Assembly (NCBI GenBank): GCA_001579985.1
Contig: LRSR01006252.1
Span: 1 to 64,000, forward strand
Reading direction: 5' to 3'
Source of the DNA: Hypsibius dujardini
Lineage: Eukaryota; Tardigrada; Eutardigrada; Parachela; Hypsibiidae
Length of the DNA stretch: 64,000 bases
Shown: one piece after another, positions 31,984 through 44,742 of the stretch
Position numbering within the stretch: the first letter of the stretch is position 1
How the letters are laid out: the number at the start of each line of letters is the position of its first letter
The notes under the pieces: generated by a model
Database searches by the model: none
What the model saw: only the letters and a program-made list of their open reading frames with translations
What the model was told of the DNA's origin: nothing
Position numbers and translations under genes: made by a program

Positions 31984-33804
31984 TCGAAGATCTGGGTTTG
32001 ACTGTTTAGCTCGTCATCATGGGAGTTGATTCGCTGGGAACGATCCCGCGGTCGATGATAGACGCGCTATTTTCTATTTGTCGCTTTTTCTGCCTCCACT
32101 ATTACTGCTAAGCCCGTTGATTGAGATTTTCACGCTTGTCATTTGATGTTGTCAAAACTCGCCATTGCATGCTCCTACGCCATCTTTTCGGGAGAGAAAC
32201 AATGTTCGCTGGGTCACGCCTGGACCCACGAACTTGCTCATAGTTTTGGTGACGCAACGGGAAGAGCAGCCGGAAACCGACCGCCACTCGAAGACTTGCA
32301 GCAATTCCGAAAGCTGTCAATTGTTTATAGGGGTGAGACTGTACGCTTTGCCAGTGAAAAGGTCTGTACGTTAGTGGCGGTTAAGTTTTATTTAAGACAT
32401 GACGGCGAGGCCCCTGGTCAGCTGGAATGCACGTGAGACGAGTTGTTGATTGGTTTTCCTTCCTCTGCTGATGCGGGTAGTATTTTTTCGTTTGGTGCAC
32501 AACGGAAATTACTCTTTGACTGTATTACACGTCGAATAAAAAGCCAACAATAAAGGGCAGCAAGAGGAACATTCTGAGATGACTTAGTTAATTCAAACAA
32601 ATCTTGTTGAATAAATCGTTGCTTCAATCTTGATTTTTGCAGTAACAGAACTTTTGTATTCGGATAAACACTTTGAGCAAGGTCGAATTTAAGGGAAAAA
32701 TCATTGGAAAATAGGCGTTCCCTTATTGCTAGTAACCGCATCAACCATTTTTTCTTTTATTTCGTTCAACAGTTTTGAGATCGTTATATATTTTCGATAC
32801 AGAAAATAGTCTGCTCCGCTAAAGTGCAGCAAAAACAAATCGTCAAATAATTGGAGCTTGAAAAACAAAAGAATTAACGGTACATTATTTCAGCACGCCC
32901 ATCGCACACTCACATTGATCCTTCAATGCACGCGTATTGCGACGCTGGCAAGCCGTTTTAGATGAGGAAAAGGTTTCAGACCTCTCCCTTGTTATGCTTC
33001 AAAGTGAAAGAATGTCTTTCCCACGTGTGAATATTCTGATGCCTAGACGAGCAAAGACAGATTCCACATTCGACAGAAATATTTGCAACACGTTTCTGGT
33101 CGAATTTTTCAGAACGCATTGCTCTGAGAATAGTAAAAACAGGCAACGTCCGCGAAAACAAAAAACATCAAAACCCTTCCCTTACAAAAACAAATGGCGT
33201 CCTTTTCACGACGACGTAGTGTGGGTCATTGTGGACTCTGCCTTTTTCGGTATGGACCAGTTCTTCCGAAATTTGACGTTGAATTTCTTCCCTGACCAGA
33301 CCCGTTAGCCTAAAACGCTTGCTTTTGAGGGCTCCGATTTTCCACATAATATTTGAGTTGTGTTTGTGCGCCGCCCGATAAGTTTTGCATAGCGTATGTG
33401 TGTGGGACTCTACGTTTCTGCGCAGTTCGAAAAGCCGAAGCCGTAGTGCGCAGTGGCGTCATACAGTGGGATCAACAACGCTACTCAAACGCAAATTGTC
33501 AGGGAGCACTTTTCTGCGGCGATGGAGAGTGAAACCATCAAACTCACGCGTCCAGGCACAAGACAGACGTGGCGTGGTGGCAGAAAGCAGACCAAAGACA
33601 GGCAGACAGGCAGACAGACAGATAAAAATATACGCACACAAACACGACATGATAGACAACAGGCAACAGACAGGTAGGGAGAAAAGATAAACAGACAGAT
33701 AGACAGACACGACAGAGGACAGATAGACAGAGAGACAGAGATAGTGACAGACGAACGGGGGGACAAGACACGACAGACTGACACAAAGTAAACCAAGCAG
33801 AAAC

Positions 33805-33867
<63 letters not shown>

Positions 33868-33904
33868 GCAGCAGCAGCAGCAGAGCAGGCAGCAGCAGAC
33901 AGCA

Positions 33905-33945
<41 letters not shown>

Positions 33946-35045
33946 TAGAGTCAAATTGAAAGGCAGAGGTCACGAGGACTCAGAACGCACGGACGAAGCT
34001 AGTAAACACCTATCGGAAAAGTGAAAAAAGGAATTATTTTAGTGTGTAAACCTCACAAAAAATGTGTAATACTAAAGCATTGTGTGTAAATCTAAATGGC
34101 CTAAGGTTTATACACTTTTTGACATTTTATGACTTTATATTTGTACTATATTGTATTATAGTTGTATCAGTTAATACAAGCAAAACAGTATCATAAAGTA
34201 TACTACAACGTTATTAATGATTTTGGGGTACTTGTGTAAACCTTAATTTCCCTTAAAAATTTTCTTGGTGCAAAACAAAGTTAAAAAAGAGGATATTTTC
34301 CATTCAAAGTTTTTGAATGAGTGCCCGAGAAGGACGACCCTGTCCGATGACGTCATGAGACTTTTTTTGATATTGAAAAAGATAAAAGCTCAACAAGGAG
34401 TTAAAAACTTAGGTTTAAGATTGGGACACGAAAAAATCATCCGTGGCCACCGTGACTAGCGACCCGGCGAGAGTTTGGACTATATCAGGCATCGGGTTCC
34501 CCTTAATACATAACATACTAAATATATTTAATAAAATCAAAAATCCACAAAGAGAATGGGTTAACAGGTCTCTCAGTATATAAAAAAGCTATACACGACG
34601 GTTAGAAATATTTCTACGACTGGCTATTATTTGACACACTGGCAGCAACAAAGACGGACCATCTTTTTGTCTCTAAATTAATCGATGCTGTCCTACGCAC
34701 TGCCCCGTTGGGATTTCCCGCAACTTGTGGGTATGTGGGTGGACATAGGCACGTGTTTCTAAGTACGGCTGCAAAGATTGCTTATGGTAACAACTTTATC
34801 GATTGATTTACACGCTGTTTGCTCACAGGCACAACGCTAGTCCCAGAAACGGGACTTGCAGCGCCAAGGGGATTTTCCGTTACCGATACTACATTAAGGC
34901 AGGACGCATTCGATTTCCGCTTGAATTTTGAGAAAAATTAGTGATTCTCAGGAGCTTCAATGTTGAATGTTTTCGCGCAACACCTTACGGGAATATAAAG
35001 AGTTTTTTTCAAAACTAAAAGCACGCATCTCTTCTAATCGTAAAA
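31984..35045. other. Intergenic with large GACA repeat
   Basis: No recognised gene. A plus frame at 32143-32436 (97 codons) has no family match. The main feature is the repeat at 33590-33945. Confidence 0.5.
33590..33945. repeat. (GACA)n microsatellite, about 350 bp
   Basis: Imperfect then pure GACA/CAGA units with a CAGCAG interruption near 33867-33905. Three long minus-strand frames across it are composition artefacts (Cys/Leu/Ser/Val only). Confidence 0.96.
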
Positions 35046-37914
35046 ATGTGTTGCTGCTGTAGCCGAAGGAATGGCTCTTTTGCAGTGGCTATTTACTATT
35101 CGGTAAGTTCCACTGATTTGCCTCTTTACAGCGTGATAACATGCAATTTATAATTTACTCTGATTCTCGATCAGGTTTGTGGAGCTATGGGCCTTGCTGG
35201 GGGCATTTACGAGATGGTAACCGTATACGAATGGACGAACTTGGTGCCTTCTATTAACATACTCCTGACAGGAATGGTCCTATTGTGCGGTATACTAATG
35301 GTGAGTTTTCTAGTTGATCTTGTCATTGAAATATTATAGGGAGTTTTATTTGGAAACGTTCAAACGAGAGCGGTATATTTTACTGATGTACCGTATGATG
35401 TATCCCCCCATACCAAGAAATAACATATTTTAAATAACAGTTAACATACGTTACAGTTAACAGTTAAGTTACGTAACAGTTAAGTTAAACTCGATGAAAA
35501 CTTGAGTCAAATAAGTCTTGAATATATCTGAATACAACCCCCTATTTCAAGAAAGAATATTGTTTATATTGATATTGCTTCTTTTATAAAAACTATTTAT
35601 ATTAAAACTTCATTAGAAAAGTGAATTTTTGTAAAAACGAGACCAAATGTTTTTTTTTAAAATGTGAAACTTGCCAAAAAAACAGGTGATCTAAAGGAAA
35701 TAATAAAGAAAGACTCTACACCGCGAAATCCGAATAACAAAAACTATGTTTTATTTAAATATAAAAAGTCGTTGTTGGTCATTTTGGAAGTAGCTGCAAT
35801 ATAATTAAATAACACCATGACCATGAGAGTTGTTTTTTTAAAACCGCTTTTCAGCTCAAAAATTTAATGTCACAAGAATGCAATTGGAACGGAATTACGT
35901 TTGTCGATCACAAATTTTGTCGAAAATTGTTTCGCAAACGATCGATGTTAAGTTGCACCCTATCATCCCATTATTCCGAAAACTGTGAGAAGTCTGCAGC
36001 ATATTGGTACCTGTTCTGTAAGGTCTTATTCCGCGGACTGCGATTCAATCCAAAACCTTAGTATTTATGAACACTTGCCGGTTTGTTTATTCAGCGGGTT
36101 TACAACTGAAGAAACCGAACAACCGAACAAAAAACCACATTGGTTTATTGCAAGAAAAAAAATCGAGAGCCCCAATTACGAAATAAATCAGAACAATTTT
36201 TGGACATTTGGAACGAATCATTACGTTCTTCAAGCGTAACAAAAAAATCGGGTTCGGTGCACAATGTAATTTTGGGGGATTTTTTTAGAAACTACCTGTC
36301 TTTTGCTTTTTCAGAATTGTTGACAGCAAACGAAAAACTTACCGACATACTGAAAAATCAATGATTAGTTTTTTACGTTAGCTTGAGCAACATTATCATA
36401 GCTCTTCATAGATGAGTCAAGCAGGGAAATTAGTCAATTGGAAGGGTGAAAAAAAAACAGAATGGCGAATGTCTTTTTGCCAATACTGTAAACATGTCCA
36501 CTGCGGTTGTGAGAAGCGTTTTTCTCAATACTGTCCTTGTTGCGACCTAGGTGCGCGCGGACCTCTGGCTTCCCCGCTTGCGTCTAAAAAAACTTGAAAC
36601 TATTTGTATTCAATCGGCCAATAAAAATCCACTAAGAAGCGTTTCTAAATCAATTTCAAAAGAAGGTGAAACGGGCGGTTTCCTAAAAAACCCCTCATTT
36701 TACGGTTGATTAGAGAAACACTGTATAAGAATACTTTGCTTCACGGACGCGCCTCAAGTATTTTCACAACAATGGGTTCCGAACAACTCCTTATTTTTTC
36801 TGGTGTGATTTAATTTTTTTCTTGGTATAATTTTGACAGTTTTATTGTAAATTCGAGCTATGGTAAACCTGTAGGCAGAAACGAGTTTTTTTAATGGCAA
36901 AATTAAAATGACGGAATTTGAATAAAAACCGTAGGTCATGGATTTTTAACGACACCGCAAAGCAATAATGTTCTTAAAGAGGAAAATTATGACGCCTGAC
37001 TATTGCAATTTTTTTCCAAAACAAAATCAAGAACCTCTGTTTTTAAATCAATCCCGTCAAAGGATCTCAATTTTTTTTCCAGATGAGCACTCATATTATC
37101 GGAAGCGGCATCGCTTTGGCCATCGCTGGTATGCTGGTCATAACCATATGTGCCATTTATCCCGTCGCCGTATACAATGAAAAGTCTGCAGGGGAAACGA
37201 TCGGTCGGATTCTTGGTCTCGTAGTTGGTATCGCAATCCAGGCAAGTGCACAGTATTTCGGTAAAGAAATTTGGCCCACATTTTAGCGCCGGCAAAAGGT
37301 TTGAGAGATTATTTGTCGCTCTTGCTAATTTCGAACCGCCAGGCCCATATGGTCGGAACTGATTTGACCTTTTCAACATTATTTTTTCAAACGATATGAT
37401 TTTATTTCAACTTATCCTCTCACGGAAAAATTGATAAAAAAGTCTTTAATTTGCAAAACAATTGTAAATGTTTGCGACATGGTGTAATAAATTATTAATT
37501 CAAGGACCTACTCGAAGATGGTGAAAAACGTTAGTAGTTCATGAAGGTCATTCCCTATATTCGTTTATTGCTTTCGTGGCAATCAAACCCATGCGCAGTT
37601 GACTCATGATTATTGGGAGAAATAACGAGACGCATACGGTCTCAAACAACACATTATCAGCGTACAAAATAAAGTACTCAGATAATCAAAACCAAAATTA
37701 ACCGACACGTCGGAAGTAAAATTGCATTTGAAGCACAATATGATATAATGTGCAACAGGTCAGATGCGTGCCACCGTGCTAAGAACTGCATTAAGAAAAT
37801 AATAATAATGAACTCGGGTTTTGTTCTTTACAGGCGTACTTCATTTACGTCATTGCCAGCTACCGACGAGAGTTGTTAGCCGCGAGAATCCGGCAGGATG
37901 ACTACAAAGTGTGA
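35046..37914 (+). CDS. Small four-helix membrane protein, function unknown
   Basis: Exons 35046-35102, 35175-35300, 37083-37241 and 37834-37914 join in phase to 140 residues. The N-terminus is MCCCCSRRNGS, a run of four Cys that could be lipid-modified. Four hydrophobic segments follow: AVAIYYSVCGAMGLAGGIYE, SINILLTGMVLLCGILM, IALAIAGMLVITICAIYP and RILGLVVGIAIQAYFIYVIA. A basic C-tail ends RQDDYKV. The third intron has a GC donor (CAG/GCAAGT) and an AG acceptor. If it were retained, the protein would end with ASAQYFGKEIWPTF, so this is a possible alternative tail. The layout recalls tetraspan families but no signature loop is present. The second intron is about 1.8 kb and contains a TAACAGTTAA cluster near 35440-35490. 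Confidence 0.75.
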
Positions 37915-38390
37915 AGCATGCTCCCTGAACGTACCTAATCGCGCATAGTTATCACGTACCTTTAATGTCCTTCTGTTCAACGCGGATTCTGCACTTGACG
38001 AAAAAAATTCTAATTTAAGAAACCAACTTGTTGTGGTTATTTCGTCAACTGCTTTAATTTTTGGTATTTTCCATACGGTGCTGACGCCAGGAAAACAAAA
38101 ATGAAGACGAGAAAGCGAAAATGTACGAGAAAAAACACGCAGAGAAAACAGACAGCCGTGAGAGAAACAATAATCTACATTTTTGCAACTCTTCGCGAAA
38201 ATGCTAAAACTGTTTCAGAACTATTTTTGGACACATATTTCGCCGTGTTCTAAAATAATTAGAAATTCCACCATTTCGTTCCACAAGATGCCAAACCCTG
38301 GACACCCTGCACAGACTTTTATTTCTGTCATTTATTTCTAAAAACTTACAGTCTGCTCGCCTTCCGAATAAGAATGATTAGCAGACAAAC
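37915..38390. other. 3' flank of membrane-protein gene
   Basis: AT-rich, no gene or repeat recognised. Confidence 0.5.
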
Positions 38391-38531
38391 GCGGTGGGTT
38401 AAATCGGTCGTGTGGCGGAGAGCGCCGCAAGTGTAAATTGTAAACAACACTCTTTCAGCTCCATTTGTAGCGCCCTCCGCCACCCGACCGATTCAACCCG
38501 TGTAGCGATTCAACCCACCGCGTTTGCTTGG
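38391..38531. mobile_element. MITE family B, copy 2
   Basis: The right end GCGTTTGCTTGG and left end GCAGACAAACGC match copy 1 (27157-27333). The shared interior includes GTGTAAATTGTAAACAACAC and GCCCTCCGCCACCCGAC. TA lies on both sides (38389-38390, 38532-38533). At 141 bp it is shorter than copy 1 by an internal loss. Confidence 0.88.
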
Positions 38532-38533
38532 TA

Positions 38534-39452
38534 AGGCCTATACATTTTGAAAGCTCACACATATCTTTTCACATTAATATGACTGACAAAAAGAGTGGTC
38601 ACACGCCTTGTGAACGGCCTCACAAATTCTGTGCGGAATGGCGTATGATTTATGTAAAAAATGGACTTTTCGTATTATTTATCGTACTTAATTTTTTCAT
38701 GTGTACTAGGGAGAAGGACTTAGTAAGTGACTCAAAAAACACGGGAACATTTCGACGGTCAATATTAGTTTTTAATATTGCGAATGACACCTGGCTTTTT
38801 TCAAACCGGCATTTTTTTCAGCCATATAGATAAAATAAAACCAGTCTATCTGTTTAATAAAGCCAGAATTTCAGGAAACTGGCTAGATACTTGGCCTAAT
38901 TTATCCCCGTAGTTACTGGGGCGTGAATTTTTGCTCTTACAATAAGTTTAAAATCGGCATCTGCGTCTTGATTTTCAAAAGGGTAGACAGTAAGTTATCT
39001 TTGGCGCTGAAGTTCCGTGCAGTCGTTAAAAAAAACTATTATTCTGAGGGAAGCAATTTTAATTCCCATTTCCCCTCGAAATGCCCCAAGCGAAAGATCC
39101 CATTTTTGCTGAACCATGTTTAGTACTGTCATCCGCATTCCGAAATTCGGTCTGGAAGAGGCACAATGTTGGAAAATGTGTAACCCTTTGGCATTATCCA
39201 TTCAAAACTCATCGCGCTAGGTTAATGCAAATTTTGGCCCGGCATTGCCACCTGGTTGGTTTGCAACACAGTGCTTTTTTACGTTTATTTTGACAGGGTG
39301 AACCCGGGCAATATTTCCTGCATCAAACTAGCTTGCTAGGACTAATAATTAGGAAAAAGCTGGTTCGTCGAGTAGCACGATTTCAAAATAAGTTTTCTCG
39401 CTGGGATTTACTATATTTTGAATTCTGCTTTTTTATGAAGTTTTGTAAGTTA
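38534..39452. other. Intergenic, no gene recognised
   Basis: Open frames of 60-100 codons without family or splice support. Confidence 0.5.
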
Positions 39453-39586
39453 CTGTACTGCCGCGTTAGCTTCGCGCACCTGTAGCACCGCCCTGGGCGA
39501 TTTCCCCCCCACTCCGTGTGTTATTGCCCGGGCAGTATATACTGAGAATGCTGTGTTTGTTGCGCGAAGCTAACGCGGCAGTACAG
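39453..39586. mobile_element. MITE family D, 134 bp
   Basis: Perfect terminal inverted repeats of about 26 bases, beginning CTGTACTGCCGCGTTAGCTT and continuing CGCGCA. TA lies at 39451-39452 and 39587-39588. The arms look young because they show no mismatch. Confidence 0.9.
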
Positions 39587-40032
39587 TATCTGAAAATTGA
39601 CGACCAATCTGAAACTTATGAGACACAGCTGCCTGTTTTTGATAGCCAAAACAGGTGACCCAAAACCACTAATACTTGGGCAAAATCCCTGTACGTAGCA
39701 TCACCGAGAGACCACCGTACAAAACAGCAATTTTCTACTCATATGGGATCTTTAAAGTAAATGTTGTAGCATTCTGGGAAATGGGATGTTTCCAGGCCGT
39801 TGCGGCGCTCTTGTTAGGCGAATTAGCCCGGATCATTGTGGCTTCAGATCAGCAACGCGTAATTATAGGCCAGTGCATCGGTAAGGCTTTACTATACACT
39901 ACAACAGACGCCCAGTGTATTGCCACGTCAAAGTACTGTGTAGCCGGAATTCATTGGGGATGGTCGGTTGGACTGCAGACGTGTAAAATGGGAAAAACCC
40001 GCACGAGACATCCGATTCCCTAGTCGTGCCCA

Positions 40033-43000
40033 TTAGTGATGATTAGAGTTGCGGAATAGGTGGAACGCTCCGTAGATGGCTGGATTAGTAATTGAGTTAC
40101 TCATTCCTGGGTCAAAAACACAGCACAAAATTGTAAAGGTGTAATCGCAAAGGAATCAAACACTTTATTCGGAGAAATGTATGGGTATCATTCCCCTGGC
40201 CCTGTTCGCGAGCACCGTCATTGCGTCATGGAAAACTATGACTACCACAATTTCATGAAACTCATGTCATATAAATGAAGCGCATTGAAAACAAAATTAT
40301 TGCTGTCATCAAAAGTGATTAGTTATTATTTCTGAGGATTTATCGAAAACATCAGAGCGCTTACATATTATTATGAAGAATTCTACGAGCAGAATTCTTT
40401 TTCTTTTTCGTTATTTGGATTTTTTCCTGAGCTATCGTAAACGCTTGCATGGAGGAAAATGACGGAAAATTGGAACAAAGAAAGGTCCGAAAATTAGGGA
40501 AAACTGAATTACGACAAAATTAATTACTAAACAAAAACTAGAAGAGCTGTGATAGGATCAGTGCCATAATGACGCGAGATCGAGTTCAAAAATGCAAGAA
40601 TTAATAAGAGAGAAAATTACTTACAATAAGATTGCGAAAGGTATTGGTTGAGGTTAAAAATTTAATGTTTGCGAAACAGCAAAACGGGCTCTGCTGAATA
40701 AAATTGTTACGATGAACAAAAAGCGAGACGAGGAACCAAAAACTTTAACTTTTTTAACGGCAGTGGAACCGTAATTGTCGAAATAGGAATGTAATGGCCA
40801 ATCATCATCATTATGGCTCAGGAATCAGAAAATATATCCTTTTCTCAGTCGATTTTTTGCAAACGATCGGTTTCGACTTTTCAGCTTTTCAGATTGTTGG
40901 GATCAACCGCATTTTTCGAAAGTCTTTGATTGAGAAGCGTTACGGTGGGATCCACTCACCAAACAGAAAAATATCCTTCACCGCATTGGACGCCGTAGTA
41001 CCATTCACGTCCGCTCCATGTGCGAACACAAAGTAAATCATAGCGATGTGGTAGGGTGCTAAAATAGGTGAGAGTTTGAGTCAATGCTGTTTGCACAGAT
41101 TTGAACTTCGTATCTGGAAAAACTACATTTTCTGGTCAACGAACACATAACGGCGAATTTCGATGGAACGTTGAAATGATAAGCTACTTGTTGCCATTAT
41201 TTGACATTTTCATTCATATCGATGGATTGATGAATACCATAAGGTTTTTTAGGATGAGCCGTGTTTTAATCGTGGTTGATTCAATTATAGTCAGATTTCC
41301 GGTAAATTTATATTACAGACAAGTAATCATCCGGCATGGGTCGAGGTCATTTTCACTTTCTGATTCTAGTTTCACACTTTTTTGAAATACATTTTGTATC
41401 CTCCTGCACCCCATTTTCGTTTTCGAAATAACTGTTATTTGAAGAAAAAAATCTTTCAAATTATCTATATAATAAATAAATTTACCGGCCCTTATTTTTT
41501 CCCGTCAATCAACTCACCCATTATTTTTCGTCTTTCGGCAAAACTAACTTTTTTTAAAGTGTTAAGTCAAAAGTACATTCGATTCAGCACAATTAAAACA
41601 GACTGCCGAGCAGTCAATGGGTACTTGCCCCAACAAGCGATGAAGGTGAGAATGACCAGGAGCGAAATCCAGAACGCATTGCGAGCCGCCTTTCTCATTG
41701 TATGTTCACGCACGGAATCTGCTCGAGCTCTTGAGGAGCTTCCTCGGCGATGCATGGTCGCCTCTGTTTATGATAATTTGTGTTATTGTTCCATACTCAA
41801 CAAAATTATTGATAAATGTAATTGTAACGCACCAGGTGTCATGAGGTAAGATGTATTGCGCCGTAGTTGATACCAAATGATGCTGTACGCAACCAGAATA
41901 ATCCCCAGCGGAATGGCGAATATGACGGTGAAGGTCGCCATAGTGTAGGCAGTTTCCTGCCAAGGTTCGCTGTAAGCACCGTGAGTGCAGCACTGCCACA
42001 AATCGTGTCCGTCTACTTGGAATGGAGCTTTTTCAACGCGAAAAATTTGGAGCTGCAAGAAAGAACGGTCTATTGAGAAGACGATTTAAGGAAGAGTTAA
42101 ATGCAAACAATGAAAAAGTCAGACAAGCAGTCATAAAACAGGCAGTCAGACCCATTTTTTAACAGACAGACAGACAGACAGAAAGACAGACAGACAGACA
42201 GACAGACAAGCTGGTACAGAAAAGGGAATACATCGTAACCGTAGCATTGGCCAAAAGTAGTAAACCCAGATTACAATAGTGCGAATAGAAAGACGGGAAA
42301 TCTGAGATTAAAAATGTTGGAAAAACCTTTCGCGATCAATATTGTTGATGCCGAGTACTCAAAAGTCGAATTCGGATTAATCTGCTTTAACAAAATATTA
42401 AACTTGTGAACATTATATTTTATGATTATCATTCCTTGAAAAGTTTGGATATTGAGTGTTAGCAAAGGATTCAGCCTCATTTACGCCAAAACACTATTAG
42501 AAGGTGTTCGGAACGAGATATAGCCCAACCAATGATCGCCTTGTACTTGGTCTCCTACCTTAATAATTAAACACATGTAATTTTAAGCGATAAAATTATG
42601 TCTTTGTGTGACTAGGAAAGTGGGAATTCCGGAGAATAAAAATCTCGCGAGTTCTCCCAACTCAGTCCCATTTCATGTTCTTTATTATGCATTAAGATTG
42701 ATTAGTTGGCAAGTGCAGCTAATTCTTTGAGGACGCTGAAGAAATGAATCGTCTCACGGAAAGGAAATATTTTTTTAAATAACTCTGACTTGTCGCTAAT
42801 TTCTATATCAGTCTATCATGTTTGAGGCGGTGATTTTTTTTGACATTTTTATTTAGGAAAACGTAATGTTTGGATTTTTCTTTTATCTCATAACATTAAA
42901 ATTAAAAGGAACATTTAGTTATTTCACATGAGTTTTGTCAGATGGCAAACTGATCGCACTATGAGGTCTTCCTTCTCATTTGTTGAGGTGCTCTAGACTG

Positions 43001-44742
43001 TACCTGAGGTGCGCTACAGATTATTGCCAGAAGCCAACCTCCCATGAGCATAGCCTTAACGAAAGCATGCTGTCTAACGCGCGTCAAGGGACGGGAGATC
43101 ACCATACACCTTTTAAGCAAGATAATCATTTATTTAATTAATGGCACAGTTGTCCCAAGAGAAAATTCGGTCAAAAAATAAGGGTTTCATGCAATGGCAA
43201 CGTACCGGTCAATGCTGATAGCAGTGATAATGAAGGTACTGGCATACAGAGACAGCATTTGCATGAACTTCACCGCCTTGCAGGCAAAATTACCTGCCAG
43301 CCTGGATAAAAACTTTATGAACAACATCGTCACAAAATTGCTTACCCACAAACTATGCGTAATTAGAATGCTTTTAAACACTCCCGCAGAAAAAGTGAAA
43401 AATTGGTGATACAGGCACACTGGTGTTGGGTGGTACCCAACAGTTACGCAACACTTACTAGTAGCATAGTCTATCTACCTAGTTAACCCATTCCTACCTA
43501 CCCTCACATTCTATAATGTACTTACTCAGCTATTATTGCGTACATAATTCCGCCATGTCGGCAGGAAATAGTACGTTAGATCAGGAACTATTCCATATCC
43601 TTGACTATATAAGTGTGTGTTCTACAGTAATTTGGGACAGTTCCTTTCTTTCCCCTCTAATCTCTCTACCAGTAAAGTCTTACTACTATTCTTCTCCTAT
43701 TACTCAGTCTAATAGCTTGTATGTTCAGGTTCTTCCGTCCTAGTAGGGACGGAGGCCTAACACTGGTGTCACATTGGTGTCTTTGCACGCAAAGCGAGTG
43801 ATATATCCCAGAGAAAACAAAAATGGAAAACGTAAGATGGCTTCAAACAGCACTAAAAATTGCCTTTCGCTTTTTTTAAGAGCTCACTAAATGGTTCCAC
43901 TAGTACATTTACCAGCGTGACGAATACGAGAGTTTCCTATTTTTTTAAAATGAAAAGCTTAGAGATTCTATGAAACGCAGGTTTCGATAGGAAATATTGG
44001 CTCAAGCTATCCTTTTTAAGAACAGGCACAACTCAAGAACTTCAATCAAAATCAGAACGCATACATGTAAAACCACCAACAACCCGTGTACCGTGTTTGT
44101 ATATACTAATGGGAAAAACTTGTGGAGGCTATATCTCCGCTATATCCCCAGATATTGTTACAAAATTATTGAGAGCGTCCCATTTGGCGCCATTTTATTT
44201 TTGCTTCTACTGAACAATGGTGAGGCCCGTTAAATTGATCTTGCTATTTTCAAGTAGCCAAAAGAACGGTTAATGGAATGTCTGTTTTGGTTTTTCGTTG
44301 CACGAGGTGCACGCAACGAAATTTTAGCTTTTGTAATGGTGTAATGTAAATACGTCCGTTTACACAGAGCTGGTGTTCAGACAAATTTCACTGACCACTG
44401 ATAGGTCAATTTCCATATAGCATCGGCAAGTCCGCAGAAAATAGCTACAAGGGAGTCAGCAATGCTGAGATGCAGAATAAGAAGATCGATATTGCCAAAG
44501 GACTGCTTGTGAAGATACCGCTTAGACAGTAATAGGACGGAAATTGGCACGTTGAACAGAATTCCCAGGCCGAAGCAGAGGAACAAAATTTCCGCCTCCA
44601 CATTGCGACGATGGACTTCCTGTGGATTGTCATCCAAGCGTATGTCCAAATTGTTTTCGATGGTACTGGCCCGACCGACAGTGAAGCTGATATTGTTAGT
44701 TAAATGCGCGCTTGAAGAGAAACTCGGACGTCTATGCGGCAT
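40033..44742 (-). CDS. GnRH/AKH/corazonin-family G-protein-coupled receptor (receptor 1)
   Basis: Seven minus-strand exons join in phase to 358 residues: 44742-44396, 43301-43206, 43109-43004, 42052-41833, 41763-41629, 41058-40960 and 40106-40033. TM1 is about 50-72. TM2 is followed by the family hallmark ADAIWKLTYQW. TM3 has the conserved Cys (C123) and SIDRCMVISRPLTR, so DRY is DRC at 147-149. The second extracellular loop reads VDGHDLWQCCTHGAY and WQETAYTMATF. TM6 is LLVILTFIACWAPYH. TM7 holds FLFGMSNSITNPAIYGAF. The cytoplasmic tail is only about ten residues, like tail-less mammalian GnRH receptors. In this family the receptor binds an amidated peptide and couples mainly to Gq or Gs. The intron after CW uses a GC donor (GG/GCAAGT), which is the only join that gives CWAPYH. 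The ATG at 44742 follows an in-frame stop. A candidate ligand gene is at 12.7 kb. Confidence 0.93.
42160..42209. repeat. (GACA)n microsatellite in receptor 1 intron
   Basis: About 12 GACA units lie in the intron between the TM4 and extracellular-loop-2 exons. Confidence 0.95.

Noticed and set aside
33459-33973. Three 136-162-codon minus-strand frames of Cys/Leu/Ser/Val
   Set aside because: Artefacts of the GACA repeat.
39676-40023. 115-codon plus-strand frame 3' of receptor 1
   Set aside because: No start context, no family resemblance, and it lies in the 3' flank of the confirmed minus-strand receptor.
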